From: Anaerolineae bacterium
GTDB taxonomy: Bacteria > Chloroflexota > Anaerolineae > SpSt-600
DNA: 12,940 nucleotides
Reading direction: 5' to 3'
Assembly (NCBI GenBank): GCA_028275425.1
Contig: JAPWUT010000026.1
Location: 1 to 12,940, forward strand
The position numbers and the translations under genes were made by a program. Numbering within the stretch: the stretch's first letter is position 1; each line of letters begins with the position of its first letter. This document shows positions 5,678 through 12,907 of the stretch, piece after piece. Under the pieces are notes generated by a model that was not told where the DNA came from, ran no database searches, and was given only the letters and a program-made list of their open reading frames with translations.

Positions 5678-6529
5678 TTATCCAAACCCTTCCTCACGGG
5701 CAGCCTGGTCCATCGGCAGAGTAAGGATTCGCTCCACCGGAAGCAGCCTCTCCTCCACAAGTTCCCGCCGGTCTATCACTTTCAAGTAGCGGTGGCAACG
5801 GTCACAGAGGTAAAGACGGTAAATGCCGTCCTCTGATGGGACGTAGAGGTACTGGTTCTCGTTGCCGCAGAAGGGGCAGCAAGTCCGGCGGAAGGGCCAT
5901 TCAAAGTCGCAGCGGGAACAGAGGAGGCGACGAGCACCGTAAGGCTTATCCAATGTAGCGAAATCCGGCTCCCCGCCACAGATTGGGCAATAGGGACGAT
6001 ACCAAGCTTCAAGGTTGACCAGCGGAGCCAGGGCTGCTGCGTAGCGGCGTAAGAAAGGATGCAAGGTGTTGTTAAGCACGAACTGGAAGAGAGACTTCTC
6101 CAGCCCTGCTTCCTCCGCCAAAATGTCAGCCTCGCCGCGCAGGTAGTAAATAGCGGCGGAGAGGAGGCTATCCTCTCGGCCATCGGGCCAGTGGCGGATA
6201 GATTCAAACGCTTGGGCCAAATCTGGGAAATGCTGAACTGCGATGGTGCATATTTCATCCCACAACCCCCGCAGAACGCCGGGCTCAGCACGGAAATCCT
6301 CCGGGGCCAGCGCTGGGATGCCTCGTGCAAGCCGTTCCCGGACTTCCGCTTCCGGCAGCGAGGGCGGAGAAAAGGCTACTTCTACGAGGGCTTGGGCGGA
6401 GAATATGGCAAGATATGGTGCGGCTATCTTGCTTAGCTCTGGGCGTCCAGCTACTTGACGGCTCAATTCCGCCGCCAAGGTGTTAGCGTCAGCTATTAGG
6501 ACAGGCCTTGTCCCAGGGTGTGAAGTCAT
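5678..6529 (-). CDS. fdhE: Formate dehydrogenase accessory protein FdhE
   Basis: Cytoplasmic maturation factor, 283 residues, a normal length for the family. The C-terminal half carries four paired-cysteine knuckles of the rubredoxin-like type: C181-P-I-C184, C204-S-R-C207, C218-P-F-C221 and C242-D-R-C245. The N-terminal half is helical. In Escherichia coli FdhE binds the catalytic subunit of the respiratory formate dehydrogenases, which are selenoproteins, before Tat export. No formate dehydrogenase lies in this window, so the partner is elsewhere, or FdhE might act on the neighbouring hydrogenase (speculation). The ATG at 6529 follows AAGGG closely; a better GAGGAG lies 16 nt upstream, so the start is slightly uncertain. 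It has its own promoter at 6579-6607. Confidence 0.92.
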   Translation of the reverse strand: MTSHPGTRPVLIADANTLAAELSRQVAGRPELSKIAAPYLAIFSAQALVEVAFSPPSLPEAEVRERLARGIPALAPEDFRAEPGVLRGLWDEICTIAVQHFPDLAQAFESIRHWPDGREDSLLSAAIYYLRGEADILAEEAGLEKSLFQFVLNNTLHPFLRRYAAALAPLVNLEAWYRPYCPICGGEPDFATLDKPYGARRLLCSRCDFEWPFRRTCCPFCGNENQYLYVPSEDGIYRLYLCDRCHRYLKVIDRRELVEERLLPVERILTLPMDQAAREEGFG

Positions 6530-6578
6530 CCCTTGTCTCTTAGCTCCTCTTCAAATCCGGCAAGCTGACCACAGCCTT

Positions 6579-6607
6579 ATTATAAAGGCCAATAGCGTAT
6601 AAGTCAA
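6579..6607 (-). promoter_or_regulatory. Sigma-70 promoter of fdhE
   Basis: On the minus strand, TTGACT (6607-6602) and TATAAT (6584-6579) are 17 bp apart. Transcription would start near 6572, giving a leader of about 43 nt to the fdhE ATG. It points away from the plus-strand promoter at 6696-6724, with about 90 bp between the two -35 boxes. Confidence 0.8.
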
Positions 6608-6695
6608 ATCCGGCTCCTGGGGGTTGACAACTGTTGGCGAACGAAGCCAGGACCAGCTGCTCCAAACCAAAAAGCCTGTGTATTTACCTCCGTCT

Positions 6696-6724
6696 TTGAC
6701 AATTCCAGCATGTAGTGTTAAAAT
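6696..6724 (+). promoter_or_regulatory. Strong sigma-70 promoter of a structured RNA or long ABC-operon leader
   Basis: TTGACA (6696-6701) and TAAAAT (6719-6724) are separated by 17 bp. The expected start, about 6731, is the first base of a perfect hairpin (6731-6747). The first gene downstream starts only at 7064, so about 330 nt would be untranslated. Confidence 0.82.
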
Positions 6725-6730
6725 AGCCTC

Positions 6731-6980
6731 AAGCCCGAAATGGGCTTCTGCCTACCTTAACAAAGTATCGGTCCGGGGGCTGTGGCAGCGAATTCCCCTG
6801 CCACGTAAGACCGATAGGGTGCTTAATTATGGTTTGGCTCACCTTACGAGCCCTACCGGGAGTTCCCCGGGAAGTAACGCCTGTGGAGAGGGGAGGTTCC
6901 CCTCGTTGAAGCAGGAAGCAGCCGGTCAAAATAAATGACTATGAGTTGCAGAACGGCACATTACCCAGAGTGCCCGTCAT
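6731..6980 (+). ncRNA. Candidate structured RNA, family unknown
   Basis: Directly after a consensus promoter comes a run of strong hairpins: 6731-6747 (6-bp stem AAGCCC/GGGCTT); 6766-6816, a two-part hairpin with 8 bp TATCGGTC/GACCGATA outside and 7 bp GTGGCAG/CTGCCAC inside; 6836-6852 (GGCTC/GAGCC); 6856-6870 (CCGGG/CCCGG); and 6880-6915, with CCTGT/GCAGG enclosing a 7-bp stem GAGGGGA/TCCCCTC. A last one (6935-6980) pairs ATGAC/GTCAT around GGCAC/GTGCC. The segment GCTTCTGC (6744-6751) could also pair long-range with GCAGGAAGC (6911-6919). No riboswitch consensus I know fits. The 3' part (ATAAATGACT...CAGAAC) resembles the end of RNase P RNA, but the required 5' core is missing. No clear terminator. 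Either a free RNA or a regulatory leader of the exporter operon. The 3' end is a guess. Confidence 0.45.
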
Positions 6981-7012
6981 GTGGCGAAGCTACCTGCGCC
7001 TCCTCAGAGTAA
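6935..7012 (+). CDS. Possible 25-residue cysteine-rich micro-ORF
   Basis: ATG at 6935 (or 6941) to TAA at 7010-7012. The product has four or five closely spaced cysteines, with a C-P-S-C-G-E-A-T-C core that looks like a zinc knuckle. There is no ribosome binding site at a normal distance (AGGAAG is 16 nt away), a stop lies directly upstream, and the ORF overlaps the last hairpin of the candidate RNA. It may be chance. Confidence 0.15.
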   Translation: MTMSCRTAHYPECPSCGEATCASSE

Positions 7013-7063
7013 GATTTCCCCCTAAAGCTTGCCCTGTGCTGTAATGAAACCGTGGAGGATTCA

Positions 7064-7966
7064 ATGGTCATTGAAGTTCGCAACTTGCTCAAAAGGTACG
7101 GCGAACTCGTAGCCGTAAGGGGCCTTTCCTTTGAGGTAAAGAAGGGGGAAATATTTGGCCTGTTGGGCCCAAACGGGGCCGGTAAGACTACCACAATCCG
7201 CATCTTGATGGACATCCTCAAGCCGGACGAAGGCGAGGTTAAGGTCCTGGGCCGCAGCCCAAGCGAGGTCAAGGAGAAAGTCGGTTACCTCCCCGAAGAG
7301 AGAGGACTCTACCAAGGCCTTGGAGTCCTGGAAACTTTGGTCTACTTTGCCGAGCTTAAGGGCGTGCCTCGCTCCGTCGCCAAGGAAAGAGCTAACTCTT
7401 TGCTGGAAAAGGTTGACCTCCTGGATAGAGCCAAGGGTAAAGTTAAAGAGTTAAGCAAAGGGATGCAGCAGAAGCTCCAGTTCATAGCCAGCATAATCCA
7501 TGACCCCGAAGTCGTCTTTTTGGATGAGCCGTTCCAAGGCCTGGACCCGGTGAATGTAGAGCTGATAAAAGGCCTCATCACCGAGCTGCGCGAGCAGGGT
7601 AAAACGGTGGTGTTGAGCTCCCATCAGATGAACCTGGTTGAAGCTCTGTGCGACCGCATTTTGCTGATTAATAAAGGGGAAGCGGTTCTCTACGGCCCTA
7701 TCCGGGAGATAAAGAAGCGATTTACCCCCAACAGCATCTTGGTCAAAAGCCCCCAATTGCCTCCCATTGTAAAAGGCGTGCAGGCTGTAACCAGAAAAGA
7801 CGATGCTTTTCTACTAACTTTGGCCGAAGGGACATCACCCCAGGCGGTGATAAAAGCCCTCGTGGAAGAAGGGGTTGAACTGGAGGCATTTGAAGTGGCC
7901 CCGGTGCCCCTGGAGGACATATTTGTGAAAGTGGTCAAGGAGGGGAGGCATAGTGCGCTTATCTAA
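7064..7966 (+). CDS. ABC transporter ATP-binding protein (NatA-like, ABC-2 export type)
   Basis: ATPase of an exporter, 300 residues from ATG 7064. Walker A G35-P-N-G-A-G-K-T-T43, signature L130-S-K-G-M-Q-Q, Walker B V150-V-F-L-D-E-P156 and switch histidine H187 are all intact. The GYLPEERGLY segment (74-83) is typical of the NatA/YhaQ branch, and the last 70 residues match the small C-terminal domain of that branch. I chose ATG 7064 over the GTG at 7052 because the GGAGG ribosome binding site lies between them, 5 nt before the ATG. Its end overlaps the permease start by 14 nt, so the two are translationally coupled. NatAB-type pumps export sodium or small toxic compounds; the substrate here cannot be read from the sequence. 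Confidence 0.95.
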   Translation: MVIEVRNLLKRYGELVAVRGLSFEVKKGEIFGLLGPNGAGKTTTIRILMDILKPDEGEVKVLGRSPSEVKEKVGYLPEERGLYQGLGVLETLVYFAELKGVPRSVAKERANSLLEKVDLLDRAKGKVKELSKGMQQKLQFIASIIHDPEVVFLDEPFQGLDPVNVELIKGLITELREQGKTVVLSSHQMNLVEALCDRILLINKGEAVLYGPIREIKKRFTPNSILVKSPQLPPIVKGVQAVTRKDDAFLLTLAEGTSPQAVIKALVEEGVELEAFEVAPVPLEDIFVKVVKEGRHSALI

Positions 7967-9203
7967 GGTCTGGACCATAATCCAGCACGAGTATGTAACC
8001 AATGTCAGGAGGCCGGGTTTCATCATAATGACCGCCATAGTCCCAGCCCTGGCTTTAATCGGACTACTTGTGGGGGCTTACGGGGGCGGACTCCTCAAGA
8101 ACATGGGCCAATCTTTGGTTAACTTCTTTGAAGGCACTTCTAAGAGGATAGGGGTTGTGGATGGGACCGGCCTATTCACTCCTCTGCTCCCGGAGTATGA
8201 GGGCAATTTTACGCTTTTCGGGGGTGAGGAGGAGGCCCGCAAGGCTCTGGAGGACGGAAAGGTGGATGCGGTGTTGGTGATACCATCGGATTACATTGAA
8301 AACGGGAAGGTAAGGGTTATAGCCAAGGGAAGCAGCTTTGAGGCTGTGGCGCTGGAGGATTCCAAATGGTTCAAGGGTTTCTTCGTCTCCCACTTGCTCC
8401 GAGGCAAAGTGGAACCGGCCGTAAGCCGCAGAGCTGCGGACCCTGTAACAATCCAGCCCGAAGTATTAGGTGAAAAGGGCAAGGTTCAAGGCGGTGGGCC
8501 GTGGGGCATCCTCTTCACTTTCATAATCCCCTATTTCCTCGCCTTTATGCTGGTGATGACCATTTTCGTCTCCTCCGGCTACTTGCTCCAAGGAATTGCC
8601 GAGGAGAAGGAGAACAGGGTGATGGAGATAATCGTGTCCTCGGTTTCCCCCTTGGAGCTATTGGTTGGGAAAGTCGTAGGTTTGGGGGCCGTTGGCCTGA
8701 CCCAGGTTTTGGTTTGGCTCCTTTCCCTTCTTGGGTTTACAAGCGGGGCCGTTATGCTACTTACCATCTCGGCCTTCTCGCTTCCGCCGTCCACTTTATT
8801 GCTCTTAGTCATTTATTACGTCCTCGGCTTTGCGATTTACGCCTTCCTCATGGCCGGAATCGGTTCATTGGGAACTACCATGCGGGAGAGCCAACAGGTG
8901 GCGGGGATTTTATCCATGTTTGCCGCTGCCCCCTACATGCTCAGCGGTTTTCTCATGGCTAACCCAAACTTGACCATAGCCAGAGTCCTGAGCTTCTTCC
9001 CCTTAACTGCTCCCACCATGATGCTTTTCAGGCTTCCCCTGGCTAAGGTCCCTTGGGTAGATATAGCCGGCAGCTTGGCGATTCTAAGCCTGTCCCTCTT
9101 AGGAGCTATATGGTTGGGGGAAAAGCTCTTCCGGGTCGGGATTCTGATTTACGGTAAGAGGCCTTCCTGGAAGGAAATTTGGCTTATCTTACGCAGTTCT
9201 TGA
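7953..9203 (+). CDS. ABC-2 type transporter permease (NatB-like)
   Basis: Membrane partner of the preceding ATPase, 416 residues. The layout is that of the ABC2_membrane_3 family: a cytoplasmic N-terminus (IIQHEYVTNVRRPGF), one membrane helix at about 23-43, a large external domain to about 185, then five or six helices between 188 and 395. The EEKENRVMEIIVSSVSP segment (about 222-238) after the second helix is a hallmark of this family. The GTG start at 7953 lies within the end of the ATPase gene and follows AGGAGGGGAGG. It stops in TGA, another case of TGA as an ordinary stop here. Confidence 0.93.
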   Translation: MRLSKVWTIIQHEYVTNVRRPGFIIMTAIVPALALIGLLVGAYGGGLLKNMGQSLVNFFEGTSKRIGVVDGTGLFTPLLPEYEGNFTLFGGEEEARKALEDGKVDAVLVIPSDYIENGKVRVIAKGSSFEAVALEDSKWFKGFFVSHLLRGKVEPAVSRRAADPVTIQPEVLGEKGKVQGGGPWGILFTFIIPYFLAFMLVMTIFVSSGYLLQGIAEEKENRVMEIIVSSVSPLELLVGKVVGLGAVGLTQVLVWLLSLLGFTSGAVMLLTISAFSLPPSTLLLLVIYYVLGFAIYAFLMAGIGSLGTTMRESQQVAGILSMFAAAPYMLSGFLMANPNLTIARVLSFFPLTAPTMMLFRLPLAKVPWVDIAGSLAILSLSLLGAIWLGEKLFRVGILIYGKRPSWKEIWLILRSS

Positions 9204-9213
9204 GGGAGTAGGC

Positions 9214-10257
9214 ATGACCAATTACTTCCTGATTTTTGCCAGTGCCCTGGTGATTGCTTTTGCCGGGACTCCCCTTGCTCGCAAGCTTGCACCCAAGCTC
9301 GGCTTCATGGATTACCCGTCCCCGAGGAAGGTCCATTCGCACCCGATACCGAAGCTGGGAGGGGTAGCTATCTACGGGGCTTTCATCTTGGCCATCTTTC
9401 TGGCCGGGAACCGCTTTTACATCCCTCAGCTATTCAGCATCCTCTTAGGCGCAACCATCGTTTCCTTCATGGGCATTTGGGATGATCGAGTAGGCCTTAG
9501 GCCTCTGGTTAAACTGGCAGTTCAAATCATCGCTGCCCTGCTCCTTTACTTCACGGGGGTAAGGGTCCAGATTTTCCCCTACCATTACTTCAATCTTCCC
9601 ATCCACCTTCTCTGGGTTGTGGGCATAACCAATGCCTTGAACCTATTGGATAACATGGACGGCCTTTCCAGCGGGGTAGCGGTGGTGGCATCGGCCTTCT
9701 TCCTGCTTCTGGCGGCGATGAACGGGCAGTACCTTGTGGGGGCGTTGGCGGCTGCCCTCCTGGGCGGATGTTTGGGCTTCCTCTTCTACAATTTCAACCC
9801 CGCCACCATATTCATGGGTGATTCAGGGAGCCTTTTCATCGGCTTCGTGCTGGCGGCGGTAGGGATAAAGCTGCGCTTCCCGCAGAACATCCCGGCCGTC
9901 ACTTGGATGGTTCCGGTCCTAATCCTCGGAGTGCCTATATTTGACACAACCCTTGTGGTAATCTCGCGCCTCCGCCGGGGGCTGAACCCATTGACCAACC
10001 CAGGTAAAGACCACTTATCTCACAGGCTTGTGGCCATGGGGTTGAGCAAGAGGGAAGCGGTAATGGCCATTTACCTCATAAGTGGGGGACTGGGCTTACT
10101 GGCCCTCTTCATAACCCAAGCTTCCCTCGCCGAGGCATGGACTATCCTGGGCCTTTTGGCGGTAATAGCTTTGTGGGCCATTTGGAAACTGGAAAAAGGA
10201 TGGCAAGGAGGGAGCTATGGAACCATTGTACATAAAGATAAACGCCAGGAACATTGA
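9214..10257 (+). CDS. wecA: Undecaprenyl-phosphate sugar-1-phosphate transferase (WecA/TagO, glycosyltransferase family 4)
   Basis: Polytopic membrane enzyme, 347 residues with about ten helices, which transfers a sugar-1-phosphate (usually GlcNAc-1-P) from a UDP-sugar to undecaprenyl phosphate to start a cell-surface glycan. Family motifs: the PSPRKVHSHPIPKLGG loop (35-50), magnesium-binding D90-D91 (GIWDDRVGLRP), L144-L-D-N-M-D149-G, M201-G-D203-S-G-S and, near the C-terminus, the H267-L-S-H-R271 loop that replaces the HIHH motif of enterobacterial WecA. MraY is less likely because of this last loop and the genomic setting. ATG 9214 has GAGGGAG upstream, 10 bp after the permease stop. The last 41 nt overlap the next gene. 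Sugar specificity is not determinable. Confidence 0.9.
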   Translation: MTNYFLIFASALVIAFAGTPLARKLAPKLGFMDYPSPRKVHSHPIPKLGGVAIYGAFILAIFLAGNRFYIPQLFSILLGATIVSFMGIWDDRVGLRPLVKLAVQIIAALLLYFTGVRVQIFPYHYFNLPIHLLWVVGITNALNLLDNMDGLSSGVAVVASAFFLLLAAMNGQYLVGALAAALLGGCLGFLFYNFNPATIFMGDSGSLFIGFVLAAVGIKLRFPQNIPAVTWMVPVLILGVPIFDTTLVVISRLRRGLNPLTNPGKDHLSHRLVAMGLSKREAVMAIYLISGGLGLLALFITQASLAEAWTILGLLAVIALWAIWKLEKGWQGGSYGTIVHKDKRQEH

Positions 10258-10759
10258 GGTAACGGAAAGGCTTAAGGAGTATCTGGAGAAAAAGCTCAAG
10301 AAGATGCCTCGCTATCTTCCCGACCTCATGGAGGCGGAAGTGGAGCTCTCCCGCCAGAGCACCAAAAACGCCAAGGACAGTCACCGGGTGGAGATAACCT
10401 TGCGCGGCGCAAGGGCCCTCATCAGGGCGGAGGAAAGCTCTGCCGATATTTTCGCCGCCGTTGATGCGGTGATTGATAAGCTTTCCCGCCGGATAGAGCG
10501 CTACAAGGGCAAGCTCTACGAAAAGGGCCGAGGCCGTGCCCAGGAAGAAATCCTGCCCGAAGTCCCAGAAGAGGCACCCAAAATCGTCCGGGTTAAGACT
10601 TTCCCTGTCTCCCCGATGTCAGAAGAGGAAGCCATTGAGCAAATGGAGCTCTTAGGCCACGATTTCTTTATCTTCCTCAACCCTGAAGATGGCCAGATAA
10701 ACGTAATTTACCGTCGCAAAGACGGCAATTACGGCCTCATAAAGCCTGAGATAGCCTAA
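10217..10759 (+). CDS. hpf: Ribosome hibernation promoting factor, long form (HPF/RaiA)
   Basis: 180 residues in two parts. Residues 1-100 are the ribosome-binding domain, starting IKINARNIEVTERLKEYLEK and with many lysines and arginines. Residues about 122-178 are the dimerisation domain of long HPF (RVKTFPVSPMSEEEAIEQM, ending YRRKDGNYGLI). Long HPF stalls ribosomes as 100S dimers in stationary phase or starvation. The ATG at 10217 has a strong AAGGAGGG site and lies inside the 3' end of the wecA-like gene, overlapping by 41 nt. Its TAA stop overlaps the stop of the opposite-strand gene, so there is no room for a conventional terminator between them. Confidence 0.96.
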   Translation: MEPLYIKINARNIEVTERLKEYLEKKLKKMPRYLPDLMEAEVELSRQSTKNAKDSHRVEITLRGARALIRAEESSADIFAAVDAVIDKLSRRIERYKGKLYEKGRGRAQEEILPEVPEEAPKIVRVKTFPVSPMSEEEAIEQMELLGHDFFIFLNPEDGQINVIYRRKDGNYGLIKPEIA

Positions 10760-11214
10760 GCGGGGGCTTCCTCTTTGCTCAGAGGCTGATGAGTCTTCTT
10801 CCACTCTTCAAATAGCTCGTCAAAGTGCGCCTTGTGCTCAACATAGAAGCGGTCAAAGGAATCAAAGACGTTCTGCACAAGCTGCTCAAACCTTTCCCTG
10901 GTTATTATGCTTTTCACCAGGGTGAGGTCAAAGTTGCCGATTTTGTCGGGGAGCATGGCATAGATAGAATCGGCGATTAGCTTTTTATCAGCCCCGCGAA
11001 GGCGTTCATATCCTTCATCTACAGCCCTTTCCCCCAAGCGGTAAGCTGCGCATATCCCTTGGAAGATTATGGGGAGGAGCGCTGCTTCTATTTGGGCTTC
11101 CAAGGGGTATCCTTGCCTCTTGCTTTGAAGCCAGTTGTAGGTGACTACCAGCAATGCGAAGAGGGAAAAGGCTATGGCTATGGTGGCCATTATGACGATG
11201 ACGGCGTTAGTCAT
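10756..11214 (-). CDS. Small single-pass membrane protein, function unknown
   Basis: 152 residues. One membrane helix at the N-terminus (about 4-26), then a basic stop-transfer stretch (SKRQG) and a long, charged, mostly helical cytoplasmic part ending acidic (SKEEAPA). The region 36-75, with alternating small hydrophobic residues and a short CAAYRLGERAVDEGY stretch, could be amphipathic and lie on the membrane. I recognise no family; the one-helix layout is like some holin-type or stress membrane proteins, but that is only shape. Its start overlaps the epimerase stop by 8 nt (ATGACTAA), so it is translated together with that gene. It converges on hpf, with overlapping stop codons. Confidence 0.8.
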   Translation of the reverse strand: MTNAVIVIMATIAIAFSLFALLVVTYNWLQSKRQGYPLEAQIEAALLPIIFQGICAAYRLGERAVDEGYERLRGADKKLIADSIYAMLPDKIGNFDLTLVKSIITRERFEQLVQNVFDSFDRFYVEHKAHFDELFEEWKKTHQPLSKEEAPA

Positions 11215-11620
11215 CCTCTTCCTCCTTTTGATAAAGTTCTAACAAGACCCCATGCAGGCTTTTAGGGTGGACGAAGGCCATTTTCCGACCGTGAGCACCG
11301 AGCCGAGGCTTTTCGTCTATGAGCTTAACCCCTTTGTTGGCGAGCTCGGCCAGTGTTTTTTCCAAATCCTCAACCTCAAGGCAGATGTGGTGGATTCCTT
11401 CCCCTCTCTTCTCCAGGAATTTAGCCACGGGGCTTTCGGAGGAAAGGGGCTCTAAAAGCTCAAGGCGTGTATCCCCTATCGGCAGGAAAGCGACCCGAAC
11501 CCCTTGTTCGGGCACCTCTTCTTCCCCTGCCAATTCAAGGCCAAGCGCTTCTTTGTAGACTTTGATGGCTTCATCAAGGTTCTGAACAGCAATGGCTATG
11601 TGGTCAATTTTCACCACCAT
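11207..11620 (-). CDS. mce: Methylmalonyl-CoA epimerase (VOC superfamily)
   Basis: 137 residues, the length of the bacterial enzyme. It interconverts the (R) and (S) forms of methylmalonyl-CoA, linking propionate metabolism or carboxylation to succinyl-CoA. The two beta-alpha-beta-beta-beta halves start at IDHIAIAV (5-12) and GIHHICLEV (75-83). Metal ligand candidates are H7, E54, H77 or H78 and E128; the second ligand is Glu where the Propionibacterium enzyme has Gln. ATG 11620 has GGAGGGG upstream and follows the larA stop by 15 nt. No mutase or carboxylase gene is in the window. Other VOC functions are possible but less likely given the LGAHGRKMAFVHPKS segment. Confidence 0.9.
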   Translation of the reverse strand: MVVKIDHIAIAVQNLDEAIKVYKEALGLELAGEEEVPEQGVRVAFLPIGDTRLELLEPLSSESPVAKFLEKRGEGIHHICLEVEDLEKTLAELANKGVKLIDEKPRLGAHGRKMAFVHPKSLHGVLLELYQKEEEDD

Positions 11621-11635
11621 TTTCCCCTCCGTAGC

Positions 11636-12907
11636 CTATTTTCTAAGGCAGGGTATTGTTTGAGGGCCCTCGGGCAGGATACAAACCTTGGCTCCAGGGC
11701 CGTATTTGGCCAAAAGCTCCCCGAGGGTTTCTTCAATTGAGGAGCAAGGCTTGAGGAGGGCTTCCATTATTTGCCCTTCCGTGAGGTAGGAGCTTTTGAC
11801 GTAAACATCGGCCTTGAGTTGCACGAGGGCCTGAATCTGAGCTTCCCATTGGTCCTGAACGAGGAAGCCGGGCCGGCGGATTATTTCCAGAAGTTCAGCC
11901 GGGGAAGAGGCCATCTTGAGGATGTTCTTGTATTCCCCATGCTCCGGGATGCCATCCCGGCACTCGGCGGCAATTATGATGCTCCCGCCTTCCTTAACTA
12001 CCCGCGCCGCTGCCGACATCCCTTTGACTGCTTGGTAGAGATTTATGTCCAAGGGATAACCGGAGTTGGAGGTGATGACGATGTCAAACGGCTCTTCCAC
12101 CTCTACTAAGGCCGAAGCCGCAGCGAACTTTACCCCTTGAGCGTGGGCTTCCCAAACGTCGCCGGCAAACACTCCCGTTATCTGCTTTTCCCGATTCAGG
12201 GTCACGTTGACTAAGAATGAAGGCCGCGTTTTGAAGGCTACTTCCCTTATCTCTTCCCAAATAGGGTTACCTTCTGTCACCCCCCAGGTAGCTTGAGGGC
12301 TGTCTATCATTTCAGCTCCGTGGTTTAGGAGGATTGTTTCCAGCCCAGATATGCCGGGAAGCACTGCCTTGGGTCCTCCGGAGAAGCCGGCGAAGAAGTG
12401 CGGTTCAATGAACCCGGTGAGGATTTTCACCGAAGCCTCCATGTAGGCTCTGTTAACCCAAGCTGGATGGCCAAAGCTTGTCTCCCCAAGGTAGTATAGG
12501 GCCGATTTATCGTGGCAATCGTGCTGGATGATTGTGTAATTGGAGACCACTTCTGGCCCCAGCATTTCTTCCAGCTCCTGGCGGGTCTGAGGCCTGTGGG
12601 TCCCAAGGGCATTTATGAGGACGATGTTCTCCCTGGGGATATGGGATAGTTCTTCCAGGATTAAAGGTATTACCCGGCGGTTGGGCATTGGGCGGGTTAT
12701 ATCGCTGAAGACTATGGCTACAGAGTCGGAGGGGCGAACCAGTTCCCTGAGGGGAGGGGATGCTATAGGCTCCCTCAGGGCTTTCCTTATGGCCGATTCC
12801 TCGTCCGGAAGGCCGGGGACAAACTTAGGCTCTATGATTTTTACTTCCAGCCCCTCTGGCAAATCAATCCAGAGCCCTTCTTTGCCGTAGGCCAAGCGCA
12901 CTTTCAT
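11636..12907 (-). CDS. larA: Lactate racemase family nickel-pincer protein LarA
   Basis: 423 residues. LarA uses a nickel pincer nucleotide to racemise lactate or related 2-hydroxy acids by hydride transfer. The catalytic set known from Lactobacillus plantarum (H108, H174, K184, H200) is found with a constant offset of four at H104 (ALGTHRP), H170 (EPHFFAG), K180 (GGPKAVLPG) and H196 (LLNHGAE); the lysine binds the cofactor and the last histidine binds nickel. The SDITRPMPN loop (68-76) is also intact. The cofactor-making genes larB, larC and larE are not in the window. The ATG at 12907 has only a weak, distant site (AAGGGGAAG). First gene of the larA-mce-membrane protein operon; its promoter must lie at or beyond the window end. 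Many relatives act on acids other than lactate. Confidence 0.92.
   Translation of the reverse strand: MKVRLAYGKEGLWIDLPEGLEVKIIEPKFVPGLPDEESAIRKALREPIASPPLRELVRPSDSVAIVFSDITRPMPNRRVIPLILEELSHIPRENIVLINALGTHRPQTRQELEEMLGPEVVSNYTIIQHDCHDKSALYYLGETSFGHPAWVNRAYMEASVKILTGFIEPHFFAGFSGGPKAVLPGISGLETILLNHGAEMIDSPQATWGVTEGNPIWEEIREVAFKTRPSFLVNVTLNREKQITGVFAGDVWEAHAQGVKFAAASALVEVEEPFDIVITSNSGYPLDINLYQAVKGMSAAARVVKEGGSIIIAAECRDGIPEHGEYKNILKMASSPAELLEIIRRPGFLVQDQWEAQIQALVQLKADVYVKSSYLTEGQIMEALLKPCSSIEETLGELLAKYGPGAKVCILPEGPQTIPCLRK

Noticed and set aside
6541..6640. tRNA-Sec gene, suggested by CTTCAAATCC near 6549
   Set aside because: No T-arm (GGTTCGA-like) or acceptor pairing was found on either strand; the segment is fdhE leader and promoter.
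6621..6652. Second plus-strand promoter from TTGACA at 6624
   Set aside because: No -10-like hexamer lies 16-18 bp downstream.
6624..6938. 104-codon plus-strand frame before the ABC genes
   Set aside because: It overlaps both the -35 and -10 boxes and the hairpins, has no ribosome binding site and no protein-like composition.
6600..6975. RNase P RNA, suggested by ATAAATGACT...CAGAAC at 6931-6954
   Set aside because: The universally conserved 5' core (GGAAAGUCC type) is missing, and the promoter at 6696-6724 would lie inside the gene.
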